From assembly GCF_003362725.1 (NCBI RefSeq), contig NZ_QKTV01000001.1, positions 62,001 to 126,000 of the forward strand: DNA of 64,000 bases, read 5' to 3'. Numbering within the stretch: position 1 is the first letter of the stretch; each line of letters starts with the position of its first letter. The position numbers were made by a program, and so were the translations under genes. Shown here in pieces: positions 45,655 through 53,669 of the stretch. This DNA comes from Winogradskyella aurantiaca. Lineage in GTDB: Bacteria; Bacteroidota; Bacteroidia; Flavobacteriales; Flavobacteriaceae. The notes beneath the pieces were generated by a model. That model was not told the DNA's origin and did no database searches. It saw only the letters and a program-made list of their open reading frames with translations.

Positions 45655-46575
45655 ATGAAATTAAAGTTACTGATAGCGATATTGCTATTTTGCGGAATTA
45701 AATCCTACGCATCTGGATTTAAAACGTTTGTTCCGAAAGAAGATGGATACTTTCCTGTCGAGATAAAAGTTGAGAAAAAATCAATAAATAATATCTGTAA
45801 GTTTCTTGGTTACAATCCAGAGCAATTTTACACTTACAATGATTTTGATTTAAAAGATAGCAAAGTCTTTATCGTGATTTTCAAATCATTTTCAGATAAA
45901 ATCATTTGTGTTTTAACAGAAGATACTGTTGAATCAATTGAACAAAAAGATGTTAGCAATTATCTTGTAAACTTTAATTTAAAAGATGATTTCGACTCAT
46001 ATGATGTTGAAAGCACTCTTGAGGACGGCGTAAAAAACAAATCACTTTCGAATGATTTTATAGGCGAAGTATTTAATAACCAAATATCTGAAAATGATTC
46101 TTTCGTTGCGGTAGAATTTGGCTACGAATTGAACTTTAAAAATGGTGTCCTTACTTCTTACAATTCATCTGACGGACTGAATAAATGGGCGAAAAGTTGG
46201 AAAAATGAAATGCCAGAACGCTATCGAGAATATTACAATGAAGCATCTCGACACCAAACTGACGAAACGGACATTCTAAAAGAATTGAATGCTCAAGCTG
46301 ACGCATTTGCAAATACGCCATACGGTGTTATGAATGAATACATCAAATTTCACACTAACGAAAGCGGAATTGTTAATTATAAAATGCTGTTGGTAGCTCA
46401 TTATAATCAAACAATTAAACTAGACGAATTTAAACTTATAAATAAAGGCAGATACGAATTATCTAATGAGTTCAACGACCAAGACAACTACAAAAGGACA
46501 ACGTATCGAGTGAATAAAGGACTTTATTCTTTTGACGAGAAAGGTGATTTGATAAATTCTTATACATCGAATTAA
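45655..46575 (+). CDS. Secreted protein of unknown function
   Basis: A 306-residue exported protein with signal peptide ending KSYAS. The mature N-terminal half contains strands (KVFIVIFKSFSDKIICVLTEDTVESIE); the middle, SFVAVEFGYELNFKNGVLTSYNSSDGLNKWAKSWKNEMPERYREYYNEASRHQ, has a helix rich in aromatic and charged residues; the end is again strand-rich. No catalytic motif or anchor. Strong AT-rich codon use, like other genes of the island. Function unknown. Confidence 0.62.
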   Translation: MKLKLLIAILLFCGIKSYASGFKTFVPKEDGYFPVEIKVEKKSINNICKFLGYNPEQFYTYNDFDLKDSKVFIVIFKSFSDKIICVLTEDTVESIEQKDVSNYLVNFNLKDDFDSYDVESTLEDGVKNKSLSNDFIGEVFNNQISENDSFVAVEFGYELNFKNGVLTSYNSSDGLNKWAKSWKNEMPERYREYYNEASRHQTDETDILKELNAQADAFANTPYGVMNEYIKFHTNESGIVNYKMLLVAHYNQTIKLDEFKLINKGRYELSNEFNDQDNYKRTTYRVNKGLYSFDEKGDLINSYTSN

Positions 46576-46592
46576 ATAAACTATGCCCAACA

Positions 46593-47066
46593 ATGTCTAT
46601 TAAGTTTATTATTACTTGGATACTTTTATCTTCTCAAGTTTTGATTTCGCAGAACATAATTGGGAAGGTGGTAGGAATTACAGATGGCGATACCTTTAAA
46701 CTTTTAGAAAAAGACTCGATCCTCCATAAGGTCCGAGTTGCAAACATAGATTGCCCAGAAAGAGGACAGCCTTTCTCAAACAGAGCAAAACAGTTTACCT
46801 CAGATGCTATATTTTCAAAGGATATTAAAATAGAAGTTCTAAATACGGATAGATATGGAAGGCTTATCGCTTTTGCCATCTATGATGACGGATTAAACCT
46901 TAGTGAAGAATTAGTAAGAAATGGCTACGCCTGGAATTACGACAAGTATTCTGACGATAAGATTCTAATTAAACTTCAAGAAGATTCTCGGAATAAAAAA
47001 ATAGGATTGTGGTCAGAACCAAATCCAATTCCACCTTGGGAATGGCGAAAATCAAAGAGAAAATGA
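46593..47066 (+). CDS. Exported staphylococcal-nuclease-like thermonuclease
   Basis: A 157-residue SNase-domain protein with a signal peptide (ending VLISQN). The domain starts IIGKVVGITDGDTFKLL, continues HKVRVANIDCPERGQPFSNRAKQF with the conserved Arg and Glu of the active site, then VLNTDRYGRLIAFAIYDDGLNLSEELVRNGYAW with the second Arg, and ends GLWSEPNPIPPWEWR, as usual for bacterial SNase proteins. It cleaves DNA and RNA in a calcium-dependent manner outside the cytoplasm. Its stop overlaps the next start (ATGA). Confidence 0.9.
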   Translation: MSIKFIITWILLSSQVLISQNIIGKVVGITDGDTFKLLEKDSILHKVRVANIDCPERGQPFSNRAKQFTSDAIFSKDIKIEVLNTDRYGRLIAFAIYDDGLNLSEELVRNGYAWNYDKYSDDKILIKLQEDSRNKKIGLWSEPNPIPPWEWRKSKRK

Positions 47067-48004
47067 GTAGAAAAACCTTCTGTAGAGTTATGAAAAGTTC
47101 TTATTTCCTAAAATTTATTTTAGTTTTTACAGGTTTGACCCTTCAGTCACAAAACCATACAGTTGTAACAAGAGATATTAATGCTCTCAATCAAATCGAG
47201 AACTCAGGCAGAGAGTACGTATGTAGCATAAAAAGCGGCAAATCAGTTGAACTTATCGAGTTTTCATCAAATTATTGGAAGGTAAAGTATAAAAAATGTA
47301 TTGGGTTTATAGAATCAACTTTTCTAGAAACTACACCATACATGCAAACCTTTTATGATGAGTACTCAGAGTCTATGAAACTTGAAGCAAAGAGAGTTCA
47401 GGACTCCATAGATAGGGCGGAAAAGAATAAAGAGTTAGCATATCAAAGAAAATTAGACAGTATAGCTAATCGTCAAAAGGAGTTAAGGTTACAGAAACAG
47501 ATGGCTGAATTCCAGGCAAGGAAGACTAAAGATAGTTTAAGAAGGGTTAATGACAGTTTGAAATTTGTGGAGAGACGGTCGAAATGTCATTTCAAAACCA
47601 ATGAGATAGATGAGTTTACTGGAGCAAAAAGGGTTTTAACTGAATACTATTCAATACAGAAATTAAAGTATGGTCTCGATATTGTAAGTATTCAATTGGG
47701 AAAGTATGGAAACAAATATGTTCGTTTTTATCTGAGAAGCGATTTAGGTTGTGCCAGCCCTTATGATCCTTCATATGTTGCAGTTAAATTGGAAAACAAT
47801 GATATTTTGACTTTTTACCATAAAGGGGATGTTGAATGTGAAGGTGTTTTCATTTTGTTAGCGTACTTATCAAATAGTGATATTAATCGTTTGAAAAAAT
47901 CACCTATAAAAACTATTAGGTTTTCTGGCACTGAGGGATATCAAGATGAAAGGTCATTCTATTATCCAGAGTTGTTTATTGAAAAACTATCATGCATTAA
48001 ATAA
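47063..48004 (+). CDS. Exported protein with SH3-like domain and coiled coil
   Basis: About 313 residues from the ATG that overlaps the nuclease stop (ATGA); an ATG at 47090 would also leave a full signal peptide (KFILVFTGLTLQSQ). After the signal comes an SH3-like barrel (about residues 40-90: REYVCSIKSGKSVELIEFSSNYWKVKYKKCIGFIES), then a highly charged coiled coil (about 100-175) and a C-terminal beta domain with four cysteines (CHFKTNE, DLGCASPYDPSYVAVKLENND, GDVECEGVF). It probably binds cell wall or a protein partner, and is translationally coupled with the nuclease. It is the last gene before tRNA-Ala. Confidence 0.7.
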   Translation: MSRKTFCRVMKSSYFLKFILVFTGLTLQSQNHTVVTRDINALNQIENSGREYVCSIKSGKSVELIEFSSNYWKVKYKKCIGFIESTFLETTPYMQTFYDEYSESMKLEAKRVQDSIDRAEKNKELAYQRKLDSIANRQKELRLQKQMAEFQARKTKDSLRRVNDSLKFVERRSKCHFKTNEIDEFTGAKRVLTEYYSIQKLKYGLDIVSIQLGKYGNKYVRFYLRSDLGCASPYDPSYVAVKLENNDILTFYHKGDVECEGVFILLAYLSNSDINRLKKSPIKTIRFSGTEGYQDERSFYYPELFIEKLSCIK

Positions 48005-48070
48005 TAGAAACAATTAGAACAAAAAAGTACTCTTATTCCATCTAATCGTTACAAATGTGTTACAAAGACG

Positions 48071-48101
48071 AAAAAAGCACCTACAATTTTTTTGTAAGTG
48101 C
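48071..48101 (-). terminator. Terminator of tRNA-Ala
   Basis: On the minus strand GCACTTACAA pairs with TTGTAGGTGC (one T-G pair), loop of five A, followed by T6. It lies 13 bases beyond the tRNA 3' end. Confidence 0.85.
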
Positions 48102-48114
48102 CTGATTATTAAAG

Positions 48115-48188
48115 TGGAGAAGAGCGGACTCGAACCGCCGACCTCTTGACTGCCAGTCAAGCGCTCTAGCCAGCTGAGCTACATCCCC
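48115..48188 (-). tRNA. tRNA-Ala (anticodon GGC)
   Basis: A 74-base cloverleaf on the minus strand. The acceptor is GGGGATG paired with CTTCTCC; the G3-T70 pair is the alanine identity element. The D arm is AGCTCAGCTGGCTAGAGC, the anticodon stem-loop CTTGA-CTGGCAG-TCAAG (GGC at positions 34-36, reading GCC), and the T arm GGCGG-TTCGAGT-CCGCT. Discriminator A73. CCA is not encoded. The acceptor has one T6-T67 mismatch. The 3' end points towards the accessory island. Confidence 0.95.
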
Positions 48189-48235
48189 AAGGGCCACAAA
48201 TGTAATATATATCCCTAAATCTAGAAAGGAATTGC

Positions 48236-49033
48236 CTATTTAAGACCACGAAGCACTAAAACAGGCATGGACCGGGCATGAAATTCTTTTTTAAGAATAG
48301 AATCCCCTTCCCAAAGTTTGCTAAAGAAACCACGTTTTCTGCGCACTACACATAATAAATCCGGGTCATAGGACTGGTAACGTTCAAGGACCCCCTGAAA
48401 GGTAGTTGGATTAATGGATTCTTCTTGTTTGGTCACTAAGGTTTTGAGTTCGTCCGGCACATCAAAATCCCCTTTATTAAAAAATGGGGTCTTTACCAGT
48501 AGTAGATTAACTATGGATCTAAACTGATTCTTAATTTCTATTAGTGGTTTAAATACACCTTCTCTCTTGACAATAGCCGATTTCATGGCTACTAAAATTG
48601 ATACTATTGGCTTGAAGACATAGCCTTCCGGTACAATGAGCGCCGGAATTTGGGTGCGTTTAATAATGCGTCCGGAATCCTTTCCTAAATACACCTCATC
48701 TTTAACTGAATTGGTACGTGGTTCCAAAATAATAAGATCAATTTCTAAAGTCTCGCAAACACTTTCCAAAATATCTACTACATCTCCTTTAAATGTCTTT
48801 ACTTCAATATCCACACCGCGGGTGTCGACAGAAGCCACGTGCTCCCTCAAGAACTCCATAGACTTTCTAATGATTAAATCATCAACTTTTATAAAGGTAC
48901 CCGCTTTAGTGTAAACGTTATATATTTGAACCAGATAAATTTTGGCACCAAATACCTTAGCAAAGTCCACGGCATATTTTAGGTGACTCCTCGCGTTAAC
49001 TGAAGTTCCAACAGGGACAAGAATATTTTTCAT
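48236..49033 (-). CDS. Universal stress protein family protein
   Basis: About 265 residues from the ATG at 49033 (MKNILVPVGTSVNARSHLKYAVDFAK); a longer reading adds 13 unlikely residues. The N-terminal half is a Usp domain (VPVGTSVNA, VDLIILEPRTNS-like segment before GRIIKRTQIPALIVPEG). The C-terminal half (about 150-265) is a second, diverged Usp-like domain ending SMPVLVLRG. Tandem-Usp proteins of this length are common in flavobacteria. They bind ATP or act in stress responses; the role here is not defined. Confidence 0.88.
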   Translation of the reverse strand: MKNILVPVGTSVNARSHLKYAVDFAKVFGAKIYLVQIYNVYTKAGTFIKVDDLIIRKSMEFLREHVASVDTRGVDIEVKTFKGDVVDILESVCETLEIDLIILEPRTNSVKDEVYLGKDSGRIIKRTQIPALIVPEGYVFKPIVSILVAMKSAIVKREGVFKPLIEIKNQFRSIVNLLLVKTPFFNKGDFDVPDELKTLVTKQEESINPTTFQGVLERYQSYDPDLLCVVRRKRGFFSKLWEGDSILKKEFHARSMPVLVLRGLK

Positions 49034-49058
49034 AGGACGATTGAAAGTGAATGTTAAA

Positions 49059-49066
49059 CAAAAATA
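49059..49066 (-). promoter_or_regulatory. -7 box (TATTTTTG, minus strand) of usp
   Basis: The minus-strand TATTTTTG matches TAnnTTTG, 25 bases upstream of the ATG at 49033. It supports the shorter start, because the longer reading frame would begin almost on top of the box. Confidence 0.5.
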
Positions 49067-49075
49067 ACACATTTA

Positions 49076-49576
49076 ATGATTAGAAAGGGCGATACCCTGG
49101 ATCTAGAACCATTAATGGAATTAACTCGTGCCTGTGCCAAGCACATGATTAATAAGGGTATCTACCAATGGAACGAGCATTATCCCAATAAACAGGCCTT
49201 TCAAACTGATATCGATCGGAAAGAACTTTATATTCTTGAAAAAGATGACATGCTTGTTGGCTGTGTAGTCCTCTCCATTCTTAAGGATGAAGAATACATC
49301 CCCATTCAATGGTTGAGTCGAACAGAGCAAAATTTATACGTGCATCGCCTAGCTGTGCATCCCAAATTTCAGGGTCAGGGCTACGCTCAGCAACTTATGA
49401 GTTTTGCTGAGGAACAGGCGAGGCAACAGGGTTTTGAATCCATCCGTTTGGACACCTTTTCGCAAAATCCCCGCAACCAACAGTTTTACGAACAACGGGG
49501 CTACAAGCGTTTGGGAAATATTTATTTCCCTAAGCAAAGCAAACATCCATTTTATTGTTATGAATTACTCTTGTGA
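49076..49576 (+). CDS. GNAT family N-acetyltransferase
   Basis: A 166-residue acetyltransferase. LYVHRLAVHPKFQGQGYAQQLMSFAEEQARQQG contains the acetyl-CoA loop (Q-x-x-G-x-G/A, here QGQGYA), and IRLDTFSQNPRNQQFYEQRGYKRLG is motif B. The N-terminal part (MELTRACAKHMINKGIYQWNEHYP) is typical of small-molecule acetyltransferases. Substrate unknown. It overlaps the MATE gene by 4 bases. Confidence 0.9.
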   Translation: MIRKGDTLDLEPLMELTRACAKHMINKGIYQWNEHYPNKQAFQTDIDRKELYILEKDDMLVGCVVLSILKDEEYIPIQWLSRTEQNLYVHRLAVHPKFQGQGYAQQLMSFAEEQARQQGFESIRLDTFSQNPRNQQFYEQRGYKRLGNIYFPKQSKHPFYCYELLL

Positions 49577-50907
49577 GCGCTATCATATCCTTTAAAAATA
49601 TCAACCGCTTGGCCATCCCAGCCTTAATCTCAGGAGTTTCGGAGCCCATACTCTCCTTAACGGATGCCGCCATTATTGGTAATATGCAGACCAATGCCAC
49701 GGTATCATTGGCAGCGGTAGGTATTGTAACGACATTTATTTCCATGCTCATCTGGGTATTAGGGCAAACACGCAGTGCTATTTCCTCAATAGTATCGCAG
49801 TATTTAGGGGCAGGTAATCTAGATGAAGTTAAAGACTTACCGGCTCAGGCCATAGTAATCATAACTTCATTAAGCCTCTTGATCATTGCCGTGACCTATC
49901 CACTAGCGGTCCCGATTTTTAAGCTTTACAATGCCTCCGATCAAATTCTGGATTATAGTGTCCTGTACTATCACATAAGGGTTCTCGGCTTTCCGTTTAC
50001 CCTATTCACCATTGCGGTTTTTGGGACCTTTAGGGGTTTGCAAAATACCTTTCAGCCCATGATTATCGCCATCGCTGGAACTGTGGTAAATATTGTTTTA
50101 GACATTGTCTTAGTCTATGGTATCGATGGGTTTATTCCAGCTATGCATATTGAAGGAGCGGCTTGGGCCAGTGTCATCGCCCAACTGGTCATGGCCATAC
50201 TATCTGGATATTATTTGCTGACTAAAACAGACATCCCGCTACGTTTTCGGTTTCCATTTAATAAAGAAATTAAGAAGTTCCTCTTAATGATTCTAAACTT
50301 GTTTGTCAGAACCCTGGCCTTAAACATTGCCTTGTATTTTGGAACCAGTTTTGCCACTTCCTATGGAGAGACTTACATTGCGGCCTATACCATTGCCATT
50401 AATATCTGGTTTCTGGGAGCTTTTGTCATCGATGGGTATGCCAGTGCTGGTAATATATTATCAGGGAAGTTATTTGGAGCTCAGGATTACAAAACGCTTC
50501 TCAAACTCAGCAATCGACTTATCCTCTATGGCATTATCGTTGGCACTATCATGTGCCTGGTGGGCTTTCTGTTTTACAAACCTATTGGACATATTTTCAC
50601 CAATGACGTCTTAGTCCTTGAAAAGTTTAGAGAGGTTTTCTGGATGGTGCTTATCATGCAACCTTTGTGTGCACTGGCTTTTATCTTTGATGGAGTCTTT
50701 AAGGGTCTAGGCTGGATGCGTTATTTAAGAAACCTCTTATTGTATTCCACACTCCTGGTGTTTATCCCCATTATATTCCTCACGGATTATTACGATTTAA
50801 AACTATATGGCGTTTTTACAGCCTTCACCTTCTGGATCATGGCACGAGGTTTACCCCTAATCTTAAAATTTAAAAGAACCTTTACTGCACTCGTACAAAA
50901 CACGTAA
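49573..50907 (+). CDS. MATE family multidrug efflux transporter
   Basis: A 444-residue inner-membrane protein with about 12 hydrophobic segments. The start is GTG, overlapping the acetyltransferase stop. RLAIPALISGVSEPILSLTDAAIIG at the N-terminus and ALNIALYFGTSFATSYGETYIAAYTIAINIW in the second half are typical of MATE repeats. These export cationic drugs or metabolites with sodium or protons. The coupling ion is not visible. Co-translation with the acetyltransferase may mean a joint detoxification role (inference). Confidence 0.92.
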   Translation: MSAIISFKNINRLAIPALISGVSEPILSLTDAAIIGNMQTNATVSLAAVGIVTTFISMLIWVLGQTRSAISSIVSQYLGAGNLDEVKDLPAQAIVIITSLSLLIIAVTYPLAVPIFKLYNASDQILDYSVLYYHIRVLGFPFTLFTIAVFGTFRGLQNTFQPMIIAIAGTVVNIVLDIVLVYGIDGFIPAMHIEGAAWASVIAQLVMAILSGYYLLTKTDIPLRFRFPFNKEIKKFLLMILNLFVRTLALNIALYFGTSFATSYGETYIAAYTIAINIWFLGAFVIDGYASAGNILSGKLFGAQDYKTLLKLSNRLILYGIIVGTIMCLVGFLFYKPIGHIFTNDVLVLEKFREVFWMVLIMQPLCALAFIFDGVFKGLGWMRYLRNLLLYSTLLVFIPIIFLTDYYDLKLYGVFTAFTFWIMARGLPLILKFKRTFTALVQNT

Positions 50908-50930
50908 CTTTAACCCAAATTTGAATAGGC

Positions 50931-51107
50931 ATGATTCTATTTCTAAGCCTCTTACAGGAGGTGGATATTGAGAAAAAACTAGAAGAAGCACCCGATGCCT
51001 CCTATAGCATTGGAGTGTTTATTGGTACCATGTTACCCTTTGTAATTCTGGTACTAATAGCCTACGCCATATATAGGTATAACAAAAACCGCATTAAGCA
51101 ATTGTAA
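50931..51107 (+). CDS. 58-residue single-span membrane protein
   Basis: A small ORF (ATG 50931, TAA ending 51107) with a short hydrophobic start (MILFLSLLQEV), an acidic stretch (DIEKKLEEAPDAS), one membrane segment of about 20 residues (IGVFIGTMLPFVILVLIAYAI) and a basic tail (YRYNKNRIKQL). The positive-inside rule puts the C-terminus in the cytoplasm. It is 23 bases after the MATE gene, and its stop shares one base with the next small ORF. Tight packing and a regular topology support a real gene; function unknown. Confidence 0.65.
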   Translation: MILFLSLLQEVDIEKKLEEAPDASYSIGVFIGTMLPFVILVLIAYAIYRYNKNRIKQL

Positions 51108-51184
51108 TGGGAAATATTTTGTTTGCAGTCCTTGCCTTAGCATTGGTTGTTATTTACTTTATAAACAGAAACAGAAGGAGATAA
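51107..51184 (+). CDS. 25-residue membrane micro-protein
   Basis: An ORF of 25 codons (ATG overlapping the previous stop as TAATG, and TAA directly before the queD ATG). It is a single hydrophobic helix (GNILFAVLALALVVIYFI) followed by a basic tail (NRNRRR). Its boundaries meet both neighbours without a gap, giving a chain of coupled starts. Such very short ORFs can also arise by chance, so this is moderately supported. Confidence 0.5.
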   Translation: MGNILFAVLALALVVIYFINRNRRR

Positions 51185-51637
51185 ATGAGCAAGATAAGAA
51201 TAACGAAGATGTTTTCGTTTGAAGCCGGACATGCCCTGCACGGCTATGATGGTAAATGTAAAAATTTACACGGCCACAGTTACCATTTAGAAGTCACCGT
51301 TATTGGTACTCCAATCGCCGACACCAACAATGTGAAGCATGGTATGGTGATTGATTTTGGCGATCTAAAGAAAATAGTCAAGGAAGATATTGTGGATGTA
51401 TTTGACCATTCTATGGTGTTTAATAAAAATACCCCACACGTAGATATGGCCAATGATCTTAAAGGTTTAGGTCATCATGTATTATTGGTGGATTACCAAC
51501 CAACCACTGAAATGATGATTATCGATTTTGCCGAAAAGATCAAAAGACGCTTGCCGGATACCATCCAATTGCATTCTCTAAAACTTCAAGAGACTGCCAC
51601 CAGCTATGCCCAGTGGTATGCCTCAGATAATGAATAA
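51185..51637 (+). CDS. queD: 6-carboxytetrahydropterin synthase family protein (QueD)
   Basis: A 150-residue protein of the PTPS/QueD family. The zinc-binding histidines are in FEAGHAL and LHGHSYH, the catalytic cysteine in DGKCKNLHGH, and the acid near the C-terminus in KLQETATSYAQW. It makes 6-carboxytetrahydropterin from dihydroneopterin triphosphate for queuosine-type deazapurines. Its last codons overlap the lpxH start by 8 bases. Confidence 0.93.
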   Translation: MSKIRITKMFSFEAGHALHGYDGKCKNLHGHSYHLEVTVIGTPIADTNNVKHGMVIDFGDLKKIVKEDIVDVFDHSMVFNKNTPHVDMANDLKGLGHHVLLVDYQPTTEMMIIDFAEKIKRRLPDTIQLHSLKLQETATSYAQWYASDNE

Positions 51638-52400
51638 GATTCCAAACATATCGGTTCCAGAAGGTAAGAAAGTCTATTTTGCCTCAGATAACCATTTGGG
51701 AGCACCCACTCATAATGCCTCGAGACCACGAGAGAAAAAGTTTCTGGAATGGTTGACGATGGTTGAGAAAGATGCTGCGGCAATTTTTCTTATGGGAGAC
51801 TTGTTCGACTTCTGGTTTGAATATAAGACTGTAGTTCCAAAGGGATTTGTACGAACACTTGGGAAGTTGGCTGAAATTGCTGATTCAGGGATTCCTATCT
51901 TTTATTTTGTGGGCAACCATGATCTCTGGATGAATGGATACTTTGAAGACGAACTAGGGATACCTGTTTTTCACGCTCCTCAAGAAGTGACAATAAATGA
52001 CACCCTCTTTTTTATTGGTCATGGTGATGGTTTAGGTCCTAATGATAAGGGTTATAAACGGATGAAAAAGGTATTTACCAATCCGTTTTTTCAATGGTTA
52101 TTCCGTTGGCTACATCCGGATTTAGGAGTGCGCCTAGCCCAGTATCTATCTGTAAAAAATAAACTTATTTCCGGGGATGAGGATGCTAAATTTCTCGGGG
52201 AAGATAAAGAATGGTTAGCGGTTTATAGCCAAAGAAAACTCCAAGAGAAACACCGCGATTATTTTGTTTTTGGTCACAGACATTTGCCATTGAATATTTC
52301 TCTTAACGAGACTTCCAAATACATTAATCTAGGGGATTGGATTCATTACTTTACCTATCTTGAATTTGATGGATCAACGGCAGAGCTAAAAGAGTTCTAA
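51630..52400 (+). CDS. lpxH: UDP-2,3-diacylglucosamine diphosphatase (LpxH)
   Basis: About 256 residues from the ATG at 51630. The calcineurin-like phosphoesterase motifs are in order: FASDNHLG, MGDLFDFWFE, VGNHDLWMNGY, FIGHGDG and FGHRHLP. LpxH splits UDP-2,3-diacylglucosamine to lipid X in lipid A synthesis at the inner membrane. It overlaps queD by 8 bases and is convergent with the MFS gene (4-base overlap). Confidence 0.92.
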   Translation: MNKIPNISVPEGKKVYFASDNHLGAPTHNASRPREKKFLEWLTMVEKDAAAIFLMGDLFDFWFEYKTVVPKGFVRTLGKLAEIADSGIPIFYFVGNHDLWMNGYFEDELGIPVFHAPQEVTINDTLFFIGHGDGLGPNDKGYKRMKKVFTNPFFQWLFRWLHPDLGVRLAQYLSVKNKLISGDEDAKFLGEDKEWLAVYSQRKLQEKHRDYFVFGHRHLPLNISLNETSKYINLGDWIHYFTYLEFDGSTAELKEF

Positions 52401-53668
52401 TCCAAGTCCAGGATATGATCCTCGATATCCCGTCTTAAGTCCAAATCGCGCAGTGGTTTGTTTTTTAATCCTATGACCGTAACCGTTAGAAGTGTTACTG
52501 TGCCACCAAGAATTACTGCCAAAGGAGCTCCAAAAATCTTAGCTGCAATACCACTTTCCAAGGCCCCTAGCTCATTAGAGGAGCCAACAAACATGGAATT
52601 AACCGCACCAACGCGACCGCGCATCTCGTCTGGCGTTTTCAGTTGCAAAATCGTTTGACGAATGACCATGGAGATACCGTCAAACACCCCTGATATAAAC
52701 AAAGCAATCACACTCAACCAAAGCAGCTTGGAAGCCCCAAATATGATCATGCTTATACCAAATCCAAAAACAGATATAAGTAGCTTTTTACCAGTGCTCT
52801 TAGTAATGGGTAAATAAGTGGTTGCCAGCATGGTAATAATACTTCCAGAAGATAAGGCTGCATTTAAAAGGCCGAATCCTTTTGGTCCAGCATCCAGAAT
52901 GTCTTTGGCAAAGACCGCAAAGATGGCCACCGCTCCTCCAAATAACACGGCGATCATATCTAAAGTTAAGGCCCCTAAGATCACCTTATCATTAAATACA
53001 AATCTCAAACCGGCGATGAGGCTTTCTTTTACCGACTCGTTGGTTTTTTTATTGAGAACAGGTTTGGATTTAATCTGAGTCATCAAAACCAAGGAAATCA
53101 TAACAAGAACGAAAATGATCCCAAGGGTTTGATGTACCCCAATCCAGGCGATAAAGAAACCACCGCACAAAGCCCCAAAGACATTAGCCCCTTTCCAGGT
53201 ACTACTGCTCCAGGTAGCAGCGTTGGGATAAGCTTTTTTGGGGACCAACAAGGCAATCAATGAAAAAATGGTAGGCCCAAAAAAGGCACGCAACACCCCT
53301 CCAAAGAACACCAGACTATAGATTCCTAAAAGTATGGATTTAGTGGCCCAGGAAGCTTCAATAGTTTCTGATGTTAACCAGAACAAGCCAAAGCTTATTA
53401 ATGAAAACAAGGCAATGCACAAGGCAAATAAATTGCGTTTCTCCTTTTTATCTACAATATGCCCTGCAAAAGGTGCCAGGAAGAAAGCTGGTAAAAATTC
53501 ACATATACCAATAATTCCAAGCGACAAGGGATCCTCAGTTAAAGCATACACCTGCCATTCGATGACCACAAATTGCATAGACCAGCCAAAGACCAATGCA
53601 AAGCGGACTAGGAGGAAAATGTTGAATTCTTTGAAGCGTAAAGCTGCATACGGATCGTTCTTTGCCAT
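52397..53668 (-). CDS. MFS transporter
   Basis: A 423-residue membrane protein with about 12 hydrophobic segments in two sets of six. FLAPFAGHIVDKKEKR between helices 2 and 3 is the MFS loop motif, and IRQTILQLKTPDEMRGRVGAVNSMFVGSSNELG near helix 10 is typical of the enterobactin-exporter-like (EntS/DHA3) branch. Substrate unknown. It follows recJ by 1 base on the same strand. The C-terminus ends in an acidic tail (RRDIEDHILDLD). Confidence 0.88.
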   Translation of the reverse strand: MAKNDPYAALRFKEFNIFLLVRFALVFGWSMQFVVIEWQVYALTEDPLSLGIIGICEFLPAFFLAPFAGHIVDKKEKRNLFALCIALFSLISFGLFWLTSETIEASWATKSILLGIYSLVFFGGVLRAFFGPTIFSLIALLVPKKAYPNAATWSSSTWKGANVFGALCGGFFIAWIGVHQTLGIIFVLVMISLVLMTQIKSKPVLNKKTNESVKESLIAGLRFVFNDKVILGALTLDMIAVLFGGAVAIFAVFAKDILDAGPKGFGLLNAALSSGSIITMLATTYLPITKSTGKKLLISVFGFGISMIIFGASKLLWLSVIALFISGVFDGISMVIRQTILQLKTPDEMRGRVGAVNSMFVGSSNELGALESGIAAKIFGAPLAVILGGTVTLLTVTVIGLKNKPLRDLDLRRDIEDHILDLD

Positions 53669-53669
53669 A

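Noticed and set aside
42403-48114. Antiphage or toxin-antitoxin defence system in the island
   Set aside because: No defence domains, antitoxin-like DNA-binding pair or nucleotide-sensing enzymes are visible; most products are exported proteins.
48071-48188. att site formed by the tRNA-Ala 3' end
   Set aside because: No matching direct repeat was found by eye near the far border at 42.4 kb, and no integrase gene is present.
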